Assembly: GCF_000731675.1 (NCBI RefSeq)
Contig: NZ_JMIT01000004.1
Coordinates: forward strand, 248,001-312,000
Origin: Pseudomonas capeferrum
GTDB taxonomy: Bacteria; Pseudomonadota; Gammaproteobacteria; Pseudomonadales; Pseudomonadaceae
Length of the DNA: 64,000 nucleotides
Reading direction: 5' to 3'
Positions 1 through 8,209 of this stretch are shown here, piece by piece; position 1 is the stretch's first letter; the number at the start of each line of letters is the position of its first letter. The notes below the pieces were generated by a model. It was given only the letters and a program-made list of their open reading frames with translations, did no database searches and had not been told where the DNA came from. A program made the position numbers and the translations under genes.

Positions 1-753
1 TGCAACGATCAGCAGCGGACGGCCGGCTTTGGCAACGGCTTCCAGTACTGGCAGCAGCTCGCGGATGTTGGAGATCTTCTTGTCGACCAGCAGCAGCAGC
101 GGGCCTTCCAGCTCGGCAACCATGGTGTCCGGCTTGTTGACGAAGTACGGCGACAGGTAGCCACGGTCGAACTGCATGCCTTCAACGACAGACAGTTCGT
201 TTTCCAGGCCCGAGCCTTCTTCAACGGTGATCACGCCTTCTTTACCGACTTTTTCCATGGCTTCGGCGATGATTTCACCGATGGAGCTGTCGGAGTTGGC
301 GGAGATGGTGCCTACCTGAGCGATGGCCTTGGAGTCGGCGCATGGCTTGGACAGGTTTTTCAGCTCGGCGACGACAGCGGCGGTAGCCTTGTCGATACCG
401 CGCTTCAGGTCCATCGGGTTCATGCCGGCAGCGACGGCTTTCAGGCCTTCGTTGACGATGGACTGAGCCAGAACGGTAGCGGTGGTGGTGCCGTCACCGG
501 CTGCATCGTTGGCCTTGGAAGCGACTTCCTTGACCAGCTGGGCGCCCATGTTCTCGAACGCGTCTTTCAGCTCGATCTCTTTGGCAACGGAAACGCCGTC
601 CTTGGTGATGGTCGGTGCGCCGAAGCTCTTGGCCAGGACCACGTTGCGGCCTTTCGGGCCCAGGGTCGCTTTTACCGCGTCAGCCAGAACGTTGACACCA
701 ACCAGCATTTTCTTACGGGCGGAATCGCCGAATTTTACGTCTTTAGCAGCCAT
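1..753 (-). CDS. groEL: Chaperonin GroEL, N-terminal part (runs off the window)
   Basis: The sequence encodes the first ~251 residues of the 60-kDa chaperonin, which folds client proteins inside a double-ring cavity together with the GroES lid in the cytosol. It begins MAAKDVKFGDSARKKML and contains the nucleotide-binding signature GDGTTTAT near residue 86, then enters the apical domain before being cut by the window edge. It lies 48 bp downstream of groES on the same strand, so the two form the usual groES-groEL operon controlled by the heat-shock promoter upstream of groES. No frameshift is visible. Confidence 0.98.
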   Translation of the reverse strand, partial: MAAKDVKFGDSARKKMLVGVNVLADAVKATLGPKGRNVVLAKSFGAPTITKDGVSVAKEIELKDAFENMGAQLVKEVASKANDAAGDGTTTATVLAQSIVNEGLKAVAAGMNPMDLKRGIDKATAAVVAELKNLSKPCADSKAIAQVGTISANSDSSIGEIIAEAMEKVGKEGVITVEEGSGLENELSVVEGMQFDRGYLSPYFVNKPDTMVAELEGPLLLLVDKKISNIRELLPVLEAVAKAGRPLLIVA

Positions 754-801
754 GATCGTTTAATCCTTGAAATGCTTTGGAATAACGGGAAGTCGGGGAA
801 A

Positions 802-1095
802 TCAGCCTTCGATAACGGCGAGAATCTCGTTCTCGGCCATTACCAGCAGGTCTTCGCCATCGACTTTCACGGTGTTGCTGCCCGAGTAAGGGCCGAAAAC
901 CACTTTGTCACCCACTTTCACGGCCAGCGCACGCACTTCGCCATTTTCCAGGATGCGACCGGTGCCGACGGCAACAATTTCGCCGCGGTTAGGTTTTTCA
1001 GCGGCCGAACCCGGCAGGACGATACCGCCAGCGGTTTTCGATTCTTCTTCGCTGCGACGGATGACTACGCGGTCATGCAGAGGACGAAGCTTCAT
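802..1095 (-). CDS. groES: Co-chaperonin GroES
   Basis: The 97-residue 10-kDa co-chaperonin forms the heptameric lid of GroEL. It begins MKLRPLHDRVVIRR, contains the typical PLHDRV and GGIVLP segments flanking the mobile loop, and ends EILAVIEG. The frame stays open upstream to about 1263, but the ATG at 1095 matches the family start and has a purine-rich GGGAGAGATC stretch just upstream. It is the first gene of the groESL operon. Confidence 0.98.
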   Translation of the reverse strand: MKLRPLHDRVVIRRSEEESKTAGGIVLPGSAAEKPNRGEIVAVGTGRILENGEVRALAVKVGDKVVFGPYSGSNTVKVDGEDLLVMAENEILAVIEG

Positions 1096-1242
1096 TGTCG
1101 ATCTCTCCCAAATTGTGGTTTTCATCGGCCGGTATCGACACCGGCGGGTTGATGCGGTCCGGCGTTGCCGGGGGTGGCCCGCGCAGGGCGGACCACCTGA
1201 GTCATGTCTGGTGTTGCCACCAGAAACCTTGCGGTGACCCAT

Positions 1243-1270
1243 ACATGAGGCCGCCATATGCAATTACAAG
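1243..1270 (-). promoter_or_regulatory. Candidate sigma-32 heat-shock promoter of groESL
   Basis: On the minus strand CTTGTAA (1264-1270) and CCTCATGT (1243-1250) are separated by 13 bp. The known sigma-32 consensus is CTTGAAA and CCCCATNT with an 11-16 bp spacer, so each box has one mismatch. It lies about 150 bp upstream of groES, leaving a leader of roughly 140 nt. No CIRCE inverted repeat was seen. Confidence 0.6.
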
Positions 1271-1305
1271 GCTTGATACGTAAAAATTTTCATCAAAGGC
1301 ATAAC

Positions 1306-1336
1306 GTGAAAACAACAGGGGCCGCGAAGCGGCCCC
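1306..1336 (-). terminator. Rho-independent terminator of fxsA
   Basis: An 8-bp GC stem (GGGGCCGC / GCGGCCCC, 1318-1336) with a 3-nt loop is followed on the minus strand by the T-rich tail TGTTGTTTTC. It starts 7 bp after the fxsA stop codon and insulates the groESL promoter. Confidence 0.75.
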
Positions 1337-1342
1337 GGCAGC

Positions 1343-1807
1343 TTACTTGTCGCGACGCTCGTATTCGCCCTCGATCACATTCGGCCGGTGGCCGGCGTCA
1401 CGAGGCGGCTGCGCCTGGAACGGATCGTCCTGAAACGCCCGCTGGCGCAGGGCCTGCTCCTCGGCACGCTGGCGCATCTTGCGCGCGGCCAGGTGACGGG
1501 TGAATGGCAACAGGCAAATCAGGCCCAGCACGTCACTGATGAAGCCCGGCAGCAACAGCAGGCCGCCACCCACCGCCATCATCAACCCCTGGAACATGTC
1601 CTCAGCGGGCAGTTCGCCGCGCTGCAGGCTTTCACGGGCACGCAGTGCGGTGGCCAGCCCGGCCACCCGCATAACCAGCACACCCAGCGCGGAACCGGCG
1701 ATGATCAGCAGCAGTGCGGGGAAAAACCCGATCGCCGCGCTGACCTTGACGAAGACGAACAGCTCCAGCACAGGAAACAGCAAAAACAGCAGTAGAAAAG
1801 CACGCAT
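1343..1807 (-). CDS. fxsA: FxsA family membrane protein
   Basis: A 154-residue inner-membrane protein of the FxsA family, named for the E. coli protein that relieves F-plasmid exclusion of phage T7. The N-terminus MRAFLLLFLLFPVLELFVFV is a hydrophobic helix, and further hydrophobic segments lie at about residues 25-50 and 75-100 with the family's LLLPGFISDVLG motif. The C-terminal third is hydrophilic and rich in Arg and Gln. The ATG at 1807 is preferred over a TTG one codon upstream. It sits next to groESL as in other pseudomonads. Its cellular role here is unknown. Confidence 0.9.
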   Translation of the reverse strand: MRAFLLLFLLFPVLELFVFVKVSAAIGFFPALLLIIAGSALGVLVMRVAGLATALRARESLQRGELPAEDMFQGLMMAVGGGLLLLPGFISDVLGLICLLPFTRHLAARKMRQRAEEQALRQRAFQDDPFQAQPPRDAGHRPNVIEGEYERRDK

Positions 1808-1872
1808 CAAAGATTCCTCGACGGAAGAGAACCTCCCAATAAGACCTCAGATGGATGCGCAAGCTTCCAATT

Positions 1873-2604
1873 TCAACCCTCGACTTCAGCCGCAACCGGC
1901 CACTGGTCGGCGTGCGCCAGCAAAACCAGGGCTTCGCGCACTTGTGTCGGCGTATTGCATGGGCTCGGGAACGCCAGCCAATGGACCGCCTGGCCAATGC
2001 GCAGGTGCATGCCCTCGCTGTCGATACCGACCATGTGCGCAGGCACAGAGCGTGGCAGCTCGGTCAGTTGGACGTAGTGGGCAATGGCCTTGGCGTGATC
2101 GCTGTTCATATGCTCGATCATGCTCGCTTCGGCCTTGCCGGCGAATGGGTTGGCCAAGGTCACCTGGTCAAGCCAGTGGATGGCGCCAAAACCACCGATG
2201 TAGCGGTGACGCACCGGCTGCAACACCCAGAAGTCGAAGTCGTGGGCCTTGTGGTAGTTGCCGGCGTCGGGGAAGTAGCGGTAGTAGCGCTCGGCGGCGG
2301 CTTCGATGGCAGCTTCGTCCACCAGCTTGTGCGCCTCGGCCATGACCGTCAGGCGGCCGACTGCCTGAACATCCTCTGCTTCGCGTTCACCAACCAGCAG
2401 CGAGCACTTGGGGTCTTTTTGCAGGTTGTGGGTGTGTTGGGCAATGCGGCTGATAAGGATTAGCGGGTTGCCCTGTGCATCCAGGCAATACGGCACGACC
2501 GAGCCGAACGGGAAGCCGGGCATGGACTTGGAGTGGGTCGAGAGCACGCCGCGGTATTCCTTGAGCAGCAGTTCCCGGGCGGGGCGGATGGCATTGGTAC
2601 TCAC
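1873..2604 (-). CDS. HugZ-like / pyridoxamine 5'-phosphate oxidase-fold protein
   Basis: A 243-residue cytosolic protein with an N-terminal split-barrel flavin/haem-binding domain of the pyridoxamine-phosphate-oxidase type (about residues 10-150; GFPFGSVVPYCLDAQGNPLILIS). A C-terminal DUF2470-like domain covers about 160-240 and includes MIEHMNSDHAKAI. This two-domain layout is that of HugZ-type haem-utilisation proteins, so a haem- or flavin-linked role is inferred. The start is GTG at 2604 with an AGGAG Shine-Dalgarno 8 nt upstream. No iron-uptake genes are adjacent, so function rests on family membership only. Confidence 0.8.
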   Translation of the reverse strand: MSTNAIRPARELLLKEYRGVLSTHSKSMPGFPFGSVVPYCLDAQGNPLILISRIAQHTHNLQKDPKCSLLVGEREAEDVQAVGRLTVMAEAHKLVDEAAIEAAAERYYRYFPDAGNYHKAHDFDFWVLQPVRHRYIGGFGAIHWLDQVTLANPFAGKAEASMIEHMNSDHAKAIAHYVQLTELPRSVPAHMVGIDSEGMHLRIGQAVHWLAFPSPCNTPTQVREALVLLAHADQWPVAAEVEG

Positions 2605-2701
2605 GAAGGGCGCTCCTGGCAGCGGACTGGATGGGTGACAAGATAAGCATTATCACCCGCCGCCGCCACAGGAGCCGCTGACGCCTACACGGATCGCGTC
2701 T

Positions 2702-3712
2702 TTACCAGGTCACGCCAAAGCCTGCGGTGTAACGGGTTTTGTCCAGGTCACTGTCACGTGTACCGCTGATGATGTCCTTCTCTGCCTTGAGGTTGAGCGA
2801 GGCCCATTCGGTGACCTTGTAGCGCAAGCCGATTTCGGCATCCAGCGAGTAGTTGGCCACGCTGCCCAGCGGCTTGGCGACTTCGCCATTGGTGAACAGC
2901 TGCACATTCTTGCCGATCAGGTAGCGGGTGTAGTCCCACTTGACCGCCGCGGCATAGAAGTTGTCCTTGGCGCCGTCCTGGTATTCGAAGTCGGTACGGT
3001 TGATCAGCGAACCCAGCGAGAACGCGCCCAGCTCGTCGTCCCAGAACTGGTAGCCCGGGCCGGTACCCACGGTGCGCTGGCGGGCCAGGTCCTCGATGCG
3101 GTCGCGCTTGTACTCCATGCGGCCCTGCCAGAACCACTTCTCGGTAATGAAGCGGTCAAGGGCGTACTCGGCACTCCAGTTGTCGGTGGTGGTGACGTCG
3201 TCCTTGGTCTCGCGGTTGTACTCGCCCTCGGCGTTGTGGCGCCAGCGGCCATGGCGGGCGGTGGTCTTGAAGCTGACGTCGTAGTCGTCGGTGTCATTCT
3301 CGGCACGCTTGTAGTCCAGGGCGACGTCGACGTTGCCTTTCCAGACCAGGTCCTCGACCACCGGCTTGGGCTTCATGATCTGCTCGATGCTGGCCAGGTC
3401 GACGGTCTTGGGCGCCTCGCCGTTGGCCAGGGTGACCTTGCCGGCTTCGGCCGCTTTCAACGACTTGGCCCGCTCACCGCTGTAGGCATCCTGCTTGACC
3501 AGCATTTCCTGGTCGCTTTCCAGGGTCTGGACTTCTTTCCAGTCCAGCGCGATAGACCCGCCATAGGGGGTCTCCAGCAGCAGCTTGCCGCCATCGAAGA
3601 CTTTGATCTTGCCGCTCAGGCGGTCACCGTTCTTCATCCACACGGTGTCGGCAAACGCGGGCGCGGTGCACAGGGAGGCAGCTAACAGGCACAACAGGGA
3701 TCTAGAATACAT
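2702..3712 (-). CDS. DUF481 outer-membrane beta-barrel protein
   Basis: A 336-residue exported protein. Residues 1-21 form a signal peptide (MYSRSLLCLLAASLCTAPAFA, cleavage before DTVW). A small beta domain with WMKNGDRLSGKI follows, a motif common in this family. From about residue 120 there is a DUF481 region of alternating amphipathic strands. The protein ends ...TAGFGVTW, and a terminal aromatic residue is typical of outer-membrane barrels. It is monocistronic, between the HugZ-like gene and a divergent repair gene. The transported substrate or role is unknown. Confidence 0.85.
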   Translation of the reverse strand: MYSRSLLCLLAASLCTAPAFADTVWMKNGDRLSGKIKVFDGGKLLLETPYGGSIALDWKEVQTLESDQEMLVKQDAYSGERAKSLKAAEAGKVTLANGEAPKTVDLASIEQIMKPKPVVEDLVWKGNVDVALDYKRAENDTDDYDVSFKTTARHGRWRHNAEGEYNRETKDDVTTTDNWSAEYALDRFITEKWFWQGRMEYKRDRIEDLARQRTVGTGPGYQFWDDELGAFSLGSLINRTDFEYQDGAKDNFYAAAVKWDYTRYLIGKNVQLFTNGEVAKPLGSVANYSLDAEIGLRYKVTEWASLNLKAEKDIISGTRDSDLDKTRYTAGFGVTW

Positions 3713-3863
3713 AGGCGGACTACGGGTTCGATTCGTCGAAAAAGCCGGGCATTATCCAGATACGGACAACCAGAGCAAGGAAAGACCGAGCACATGCCGT
3801 TGAGTTCAACTCGCATTTGCCTCGCCGCTGGTCCGGTTTCATCCACAAGCCACGGGGTCACTG

Positions 3864-4217
3864 ATGTCTGAGGCATACGGGCATACACTGGAAACACCAC
3901 AAGCCCGACGAACGGCGCTGTATTCGGTGCTCGGGCAAGTGCCCGCGGGCAAGGTGGTCAGCTACGGCCAGCTTGCCGAGCTGGCCGGCCTTGGCCGCGC
4001 GGCACGTTGGGTTGGGCGCACCCTCGGGCAACTGCCAGGCGATACCCGCCTGCCCTGGCACCGGGTACTCGGTGCGGGCGGGCGCCTGAGCCTGGCATTG
4101 GGCACGCCGTCAGGCGACGAACAACGGGCGCGGTTGCGCGCAGAAGGCGTGAATGTAACCAATAATCGTGTGGATATGACGCGCCATGGCTGGCGCCCGA
4201 TGGAGCACAGCGGTTAG
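3864..4217 (+). CDS. Alkyltransferase-like (ATL) DNA-damage-binding protein
   Basis: A 117-residue protein of the O6-alkylguanine-DNA alkyltransferase fold. It has the helix-turn-helix segment VPAGKVVSYGQLAELAG and the arginine-finger region GRAARWVGRTLG. The active-site PCHR motif of true methyltransferases reads PWHRV here (about residue 68), so the acceptor cysteine is replaced by tryptophan. Proteins of this type are known as ATLs: they bind and flip alkylated guanines and hand the lesion to nucleotide-excision repair rather than demethylating it. It lies directly upstream of ampG on the same strand, 43 bp apart. Confidence 0.9.
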   Translation: MSEAYGHTLETPQARRTALYSVLGQVPAGKVVSYGQLAELAGLGRAARWVGRTLGQLPGDTRLPWHRVLGAGGRLSLALGTPSGDEQRARLRAEGVNVTNNRVDMTRHGWRPMEHSG

Positions 4218-4260
4218 AGTGCGCGCTTTGTTTTCGAAAACTTGAGGCAGATGTTGGCCC

Positions 4261-5808
4261 ATGCCCCGTAAAACCTGGCGCGCTGCGCTTGCTGCCTATG
4301 CCAGCCCGTCAACCCTGGTACTGCTGCTGCTCGGCTTTGCCGCCGGCCTGCCCTACATGCTGGTGTTCTCGACCCTTTCGGTATGGCTGCGCGAAGCCGG
4401 TGTGGCCCGTGAGACCATTGGTTACGCGAGCCTGATCGGCCTGGCCTATGCCTTCAAATGGGTCTGGTCGCCGCTGCTCGATCAATGGCGCCTGCCACTG
4501 CTTGGTGGCCTGGGGCGCCGCCGCTCATGGCTGCTGCTGTCCCAGGCGCTGGTGGTGGTCGGGTTGGTCGGCATGAGCCTGTGCGACCCGCAGCAACACC
4601 TGTCATGGCTGATTGCCATGGCCGTTCTCGTGGCGTTTGCCTCGGCTACCCAGGACATCGCCGTCGATGCCTATCGCCTGGAAATTGCCGATGACCAGCG
4701 TCAGGCCGCCCTCGCCGCCAGCTACATGGCCGGCTACCGGGTAGCGGCCCTGCTGGCCACGGCAGGCGCGCTGTTCTTCGCCGAATGGTTCGGCTCCACC
4801 GGGTTCAGCTACCTGCACAAGGCCTGGGCCGGCACCTACATCATGTTCGCCCTGCTGATGCTGCCCGCGCTGTTCACCACCCTGGTCATGCGTGAACCCT
4901 CGGTGCCGCTGCGTACCCAGCTGTCGGCGGCGCGTTATGGCCTGGTCCACCAGCTGGCGTCGGTATTCGTGCTGATCTTGCTGTTGGTGTCGGTGCCTGC
5001 CAGCTTCACCCAACTGTTCAATACCGACTGGGCCAGCGTGATCTTCGGTGACGCCACCCCACTGGACCTGCTGCTGGAAGACCGCGCCTTCCTGCGCCTG
5101 ATTCTGTACGTGCTGCTGACCTGGGCGTGCCTGTCGACCATGGGCCGTCGCGGCCTTGCCCCGGTGCTGACCCCGGTCAACGACTTCATTGCCCGCTACC
5201 GCTGGCAGGCCCTGCTGCTGCTGGGGCTGATCGCCACCTATCGCATGTCGGACACGGTCATGGGCGTGATGGCCAACGTGTTCTATATCGACATGGGCTT
5301 CACCAAGGACCAGATCGCCAGCGTCAGCAAGATCTTCGGCCTGATCATGACCTTGGTCGGTGCCGGTGTCGGCGGCCTGCTGATCGTGCGTTTCGGCATC
5401 ATGCCGATCCTGTTCATCGGTGGCGTGGCCTCGGCGGCGACCAACATTCTGTTCCTGATGCTGGCCGACATGGGCCCGAACCTGGACATGCTGGTGGTCA
5501 CCATCTCGCTGGACAACTTCAGCTCCGGCATGGCCACCTCGGCGTTCGTCGCCTACCTGTCTAGCCTGACCAACCTGAAGTTTTCGGCCACCCAGTACGC
5601 GCTGCTCAGCTCGATCATGCTGTTGCTGCCACGGCTGATCGGCGGCTACTCGGGGGTCATGGTGGAGAAGTTCGGTTACCACGACTTCTTCCTGATCACT
5701 GCCCTGCTGGGCGTGCCGACGCTGATTCTGATCGCCCTGCAGTGGCGTCAGGAAGCCGGGCCCGGCAAACCGGTGCCCGAGGAGAACCCAGCGGCCGAAC
5801 GGCCCTGA
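4261..5808 (+). CDS. ampG: AmpG-family muropeptide permease (MFS)
   Basis: A 515-residue inner-membrane transporter with about 12-14 hydrophobic helices. AmpG imports GlcNAc-anhydroMurNAc muropeptides from periplasm to cytosol for wall recycling and, in many pseudomonads, for beta-lactamase signalling. Support comes from the family start (LVLLLLGFAAGLPYMLVFSTLSVWL), the AYAFKWVWSPLLD and GRRRSW loop and the SATQDIAVDAYRLE motif. Its place near panE and yajQ fits the Pseudomonas order. The Shine-Dalgarno (GAGG about 14 nt upstream) is weak, and a 6-codon ORF starting at 4251 overlaps the start. Confidence 0.88.
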   Translation: MPRKTWRAALAAYASPSTLVLLLLGFAAGLPYMLVFSTLSVWLREAGVARETIGYASLIGLAYAFKWVWSPLLDQWRLPLLGGLGRRRSWLLLSQALVVVGLVGMSLCDPQQHLSWLIAMAVLVAFASATQDIAVDAYRLEIADDQRQAALAASYMAGYRVAALLATAGALFFAEWFGSTGFSYLHKAWAGTYIMFALLMLPALFTTLVMREPSVPLRTQLSAARYGLVHQLASVFVLILLLVSVPASFTQLFNTDWASVIFGDATPLDLLLEDRAFLRLILYVLLTWACLSTMGRRGLAPVLTPVNDFIARYRWQALLLLGLIATYRMSDTVMGVMANVFYIDMGFTKDQIASVSKIFGLIMTLVGAGVGGLLIVRFGIMPILFIGGVASAATNILFLMLADMGPNLDMLVVTISLDNFSSGMATSAFVAYLSSLTNLKFSATQYALLSSIMLLLPRLIGGYSGVMVEKFGYHDFFLITALLGVPTLILIALQWRQEAGPGKPVPEENPAAERP

Positions 5809-5828
5809 GGGTACCTCGCCGCCTGTAC

Positions 5829-5868
5829 CGGCCTCTTCGCGGGTGAACCCGCGCCCGCAGAGGCGGTA
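5829..5868. repeat. P. putida-type REP element between convergent genes
   Basis: The core CCGGCCTCTTCGCGGGTGAA continues into ACCCGCGCC and closely resembles the 35-bp REP common in P. putida genomes. Flanking CGCCGCCTGTACCG / CGGTACAGGCGACG (5818-5878) makes a longer imperfect hairpin that could end transcription of both convergent genes. Confidence 0.75.
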
Positions 5869-5881
5869 CAGGCGACGAATG

Positions 5882-7126
5882 CTACTGGGCTACGGCGCCT
5901 TCCCCAGACCGCCCACCCACAACGAACCACAACGGCCAGAGCGCCAGCGCCCCCGCCACACTGGCCGCCAAGGCAAAGTGCAGCAAACTGGCACCCGCCC
6001 CGATCATCGCCATGACTGCCCCGCCCAGGCCCAGCAAGGCAATGGTGATCATCCCCAGCATGGCCGAGACCAGCCCTTTGCTCTGATCGCTGGCGAACAG
6101 TGTCATGCGGTACAGCACGGCGTTGGCCACCCCCAGCCCCAGGGCATACAGCGACATGCCGGCCACCACGCTGGTCACGCTTGGCCAGTACCAAGTCGCC
6201 AGCACCATCAGCGACAGGCCCGCCAGGTAGGGCCACAATGCGCCACGCACCAGGGCTGGCAGCGAGTAACGGTCGGCAATACGGTTGATGATCAGGTTGC
6301 CGAGAATCAGCCCGCCAAACACCGGCAGCTGCCATAGCGCATATTCCATCGTGCTCAACCCTTCGTCATGGATGAGCAGCACCGGCGACAGGCCGATCCA
6401 GCCAATCAAGGGCAGGCCGACCAAGCCCAGGGCGGCGCTACCGGCGACAAAGCGACGGTTGGCCAGCAGCTGGCCGTAGCCAGACAACAACGGCAGCAAA
6501 TGGATCGGCGTAAAGGGCAGCCGCGAACCGTCGCGCCGCTCCACGCCCAGTGTTTCCGGCATCAACCGGTACAACAGCACCCAGGCCAGCACCGCACCGA
6601 TGGCAAAGGCCACGAACAGCCAGCGCCAGTCCAGCCATTGCAGCAGCAAGGTGCCCACCAGGGGGCCGAGCAGCGGCGACAGCAGGGCAATGTTGGCCAG
6701 CAAGGCCATCATGCGTACTGCGTCGGCTTCGCTGAACGCCTCGTTCAAGGCCGGGTAGCTGACCGTGACGACAAAGCCCAGGCCAATGCCCTGCAACAGG
6801 CGCAGCAGGTTGAACAGGCCAATATCGTGCACCCAGAACGTCGCCAGGCACGCCACGCCGAAGAACACGCAACCGCCCAACAGCAGCGGGCGGCGGCCGT
6901 AGCGGTCGGCCAGGGGGCCAATCAACCACTGCAGCACCACGCCACCGAGCAGGTACAGGTTCAGGGCGTGGGGGATGTATTCGGGGCTGGCATCGAGGTC
7001 GCCGACCACCACGGGCATGGCCGGCATCACAGCATCGCTGGCCAGGTAGGTGAGCAACTCGAACAGGGCCAGGGTCAGGCCGAACAACAGGGCTCGGAGG
7101 GGGGTGATGTACAGCAGTGGTTTCAT
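5882..7126 (-). CDS. mdfA: MdfA/Cmr-type multidrug:H+ antiporter (MFS)
   Basis: A 414-residue inner-membrane protein with 12 predicted helices. The N-terminal half aligns by eye with E. coli MdfA: an acidic residue in helix 1 (ALFELLTYLASDAVMPAMP, equivalent to Glu26 and Asp34), then LYLLGGVVLQWLIGPLADRYGRRP (MFS motif A), and later LLGPLVGTLLLQWLDWRWLF. MdfA exports chloramphenicol and lipophilic cations in exchange for protons, so drug efflux is inferred and substrates here are untested. It is monocistronic and convergent with ampG. Confidence 0.85.
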   Translation of the reverse strand: MKPLLYITPLRALLFGLTLALFELLTYLASDAVMPAMPVVVGDLDASPEYIPHALNLYLLGGVVLQWLIGPLADRYGRRPLLLGGCVFFGVACLATFWVHDIGLFNLLRLLQGIGLGFVVTVSYPALNEAFSEADAVRMMALLANIALLSPLLGPLVGTLLLQWLDWRWLFVAFAIGAVLAWVLLYRLMPETLGVERRDGSRLPFTPIHLLPLLSGYGQLLANRRFVAGSAALGLVGLPLIGWIGLSPVLLIHDEGLSTMEYALWQLPVFGGLILGNLIINRIADRYSLPALVRGALWPYLAGLSLMVLATWYWPSVTSVVAGMSLYALGLGVANAVLYRMTLFASDQSKGLVSAMLGMITIALLGLGGAVMAMIGAGASLLHFALAASVAGALALWPLWFVVGGRSGEGAVAQ

Positions 7127-7210
7127 GGTGAATTTCAGCGGGAACAGGTGGGGTCAGCCTGTATGCCAGAAATGGCAGGGCTTGGCTGTGAACAAGTGTA
7201 ATAGGCGCGG

Positions 7211-7240
7211 AAAAAGCTGGGGCCGCTGCACGCCCCAGCC
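7211..7240 (-). terminator. Terminator of mscS
   Basis: On the minus strand GGCTGGGGC and GGCCCCAGC form a stem around a 7-nt loop, followed by TTTTT. It lies just after the mscS stop codon. Confidence 0.8.
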
Positions 7241-7252
7241 TTGAAGCGTTGC

Positions 7253-8095
7253 TTACTGCGTGGCCGTCTCCTGCACCACACGAATCACCCGCTGCGGAAA
7301 CGGAATGTCGATACCCTCGGCCTTCAACCGGTCACGGGCATGCTCGTTGAGCATGAACATCACATCCCAGTAGTCCGAGGTCTTGGTCCAGATGCGCAGC
7401 GACACGGTGATCGAGCTGTCGCCCAGCGTCGAAATCACTGCCTGCGGCGCCGGGTCGGCCAGCACACGTGGGTCCTGGGCCAGTTCCAGCAGCACATTAC
7501 GCGCCTTTTGCAGGTCGGCGTCGTAATCCACGCCCACGTCGAATACCACCTTGCGGGTCGGCTGGCGGTTGGTGTTGGTGATGATGCCGTTGGACAAGCT
7601 GCCGTTGGGCATGATCACCGTCTTGTTGTCACCCGTGCGCAGCACGGTGTGGAAGATCTGAATGCTGTCCACGGTGCCACTGACACCCTGCGCCTCGATC
7701 CAGTCACCAATGCGGAACGGGCGGAACATCAAGATCAGCACGCCACCGGCGAAATTCGCCAGGCTGCCCTGCAAGGCCAGGCCGATGGCCAGGCCCGCGG
7801 CACCGATAGCGGCGACGAAGGAGGTGGTCTCGATGCCGATCATCGACGCCACGCTGACGAACAGCAGAATCTTCAGGATGATATTGGCCAGGGTGCTGAT
7901 GAACCCCTGCAGCGCCAGGTCGGCGTTGCGCAGGCCGACCAGCTTGCCCAGGCGCGCGCTGAGCTTGTTGACGATCCACCAGCCGATGGCCAGGGTCAGC
8001 AACGCCAGGCACACCCGGCTGCCGTATTCCATGATCAAGGGGATCCAGGTCTGCGATTGGCGGACCAGCTGATCGACTTCAGCGTTCAAATCCAT
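7253..8095 (-). CDS. mscS: Small-conductance mechanosensitive channel, MscS family
   Basis: A 280-residue inner-membrane channel that releases solutes when membrane tension rises on osmotic downshock. Helices cover about residues 20-45, 60-85 and the pore helix 90-120. The pore helix carries the Gly/Ala-rich MscS signature (AAIGAAGLAIGLALQGSLAN) followed by FRPFRIGDWIE, then the soluble beta and vestibule domains. Two in-frame ATGs exist (8101 and 8095). The AGGAG at 8102-8106 abuts the first but is 6 nt from the second, so 8095 (MDLNAEVDQL) is chosen. Confidence 0.92.
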   Translation of the reverse strand: MDLNAEVDQLVRQSQTWIPLIMEYGSRVCLALLTLAIGWWIVNKLSARLGKLVGLRNADLALQGFISTLANIILKILLFVSVASMIGIETTSFVAAIGAAGLAIGLALQGSLANFAGGVLILMFRPFRIGDWIEAQGVSGTVDSIQIFHTVLRTGDNKTVIMPNGSLSNGIITNTNRQPTRKVVFDVGVDYDADLQKARNVLLELAQDPRVLADPAPQAVISTLGDSSITVSLRIWTKTSDYWDVMFMLNEHARDRLKAEGIDIPFPQRVIRVVQETATQ

Positions 8096-8209
8096 GTTCA
8101 TCTCCTGATGCCGAACGGCATGTGCACGGTAAAACTGGCCGCGGGCATTTCCGCGGCCACGGCCCCCATGGACATCATTGCGCCATCGAGGTTCCTGGCA
8201 ACGCCCCGA

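Noticed and set aside
802..1263. Extended groES frame with 56 extra N-terminal codons
   Set aside because: The extension covers the heat-shock promoter and leader, and GroES proteins start at MKLRPLHDR.
1096..1342. CIRCE-type inverted repeat for HrcA control of groESL
   Set aside because: No TTAGCACTC-N9-GAGTGCTAA-like sequence is present.
4603..5682. Long minus-strand ORF of 359 codons opposite ampG, and many similar long ORFs opposite core genes
   Set aside because: These are antisense shadows caused by high-GC third positions. They have low-complexity His/Gln/Arg-rich translations, no ribosome sites and no family features.
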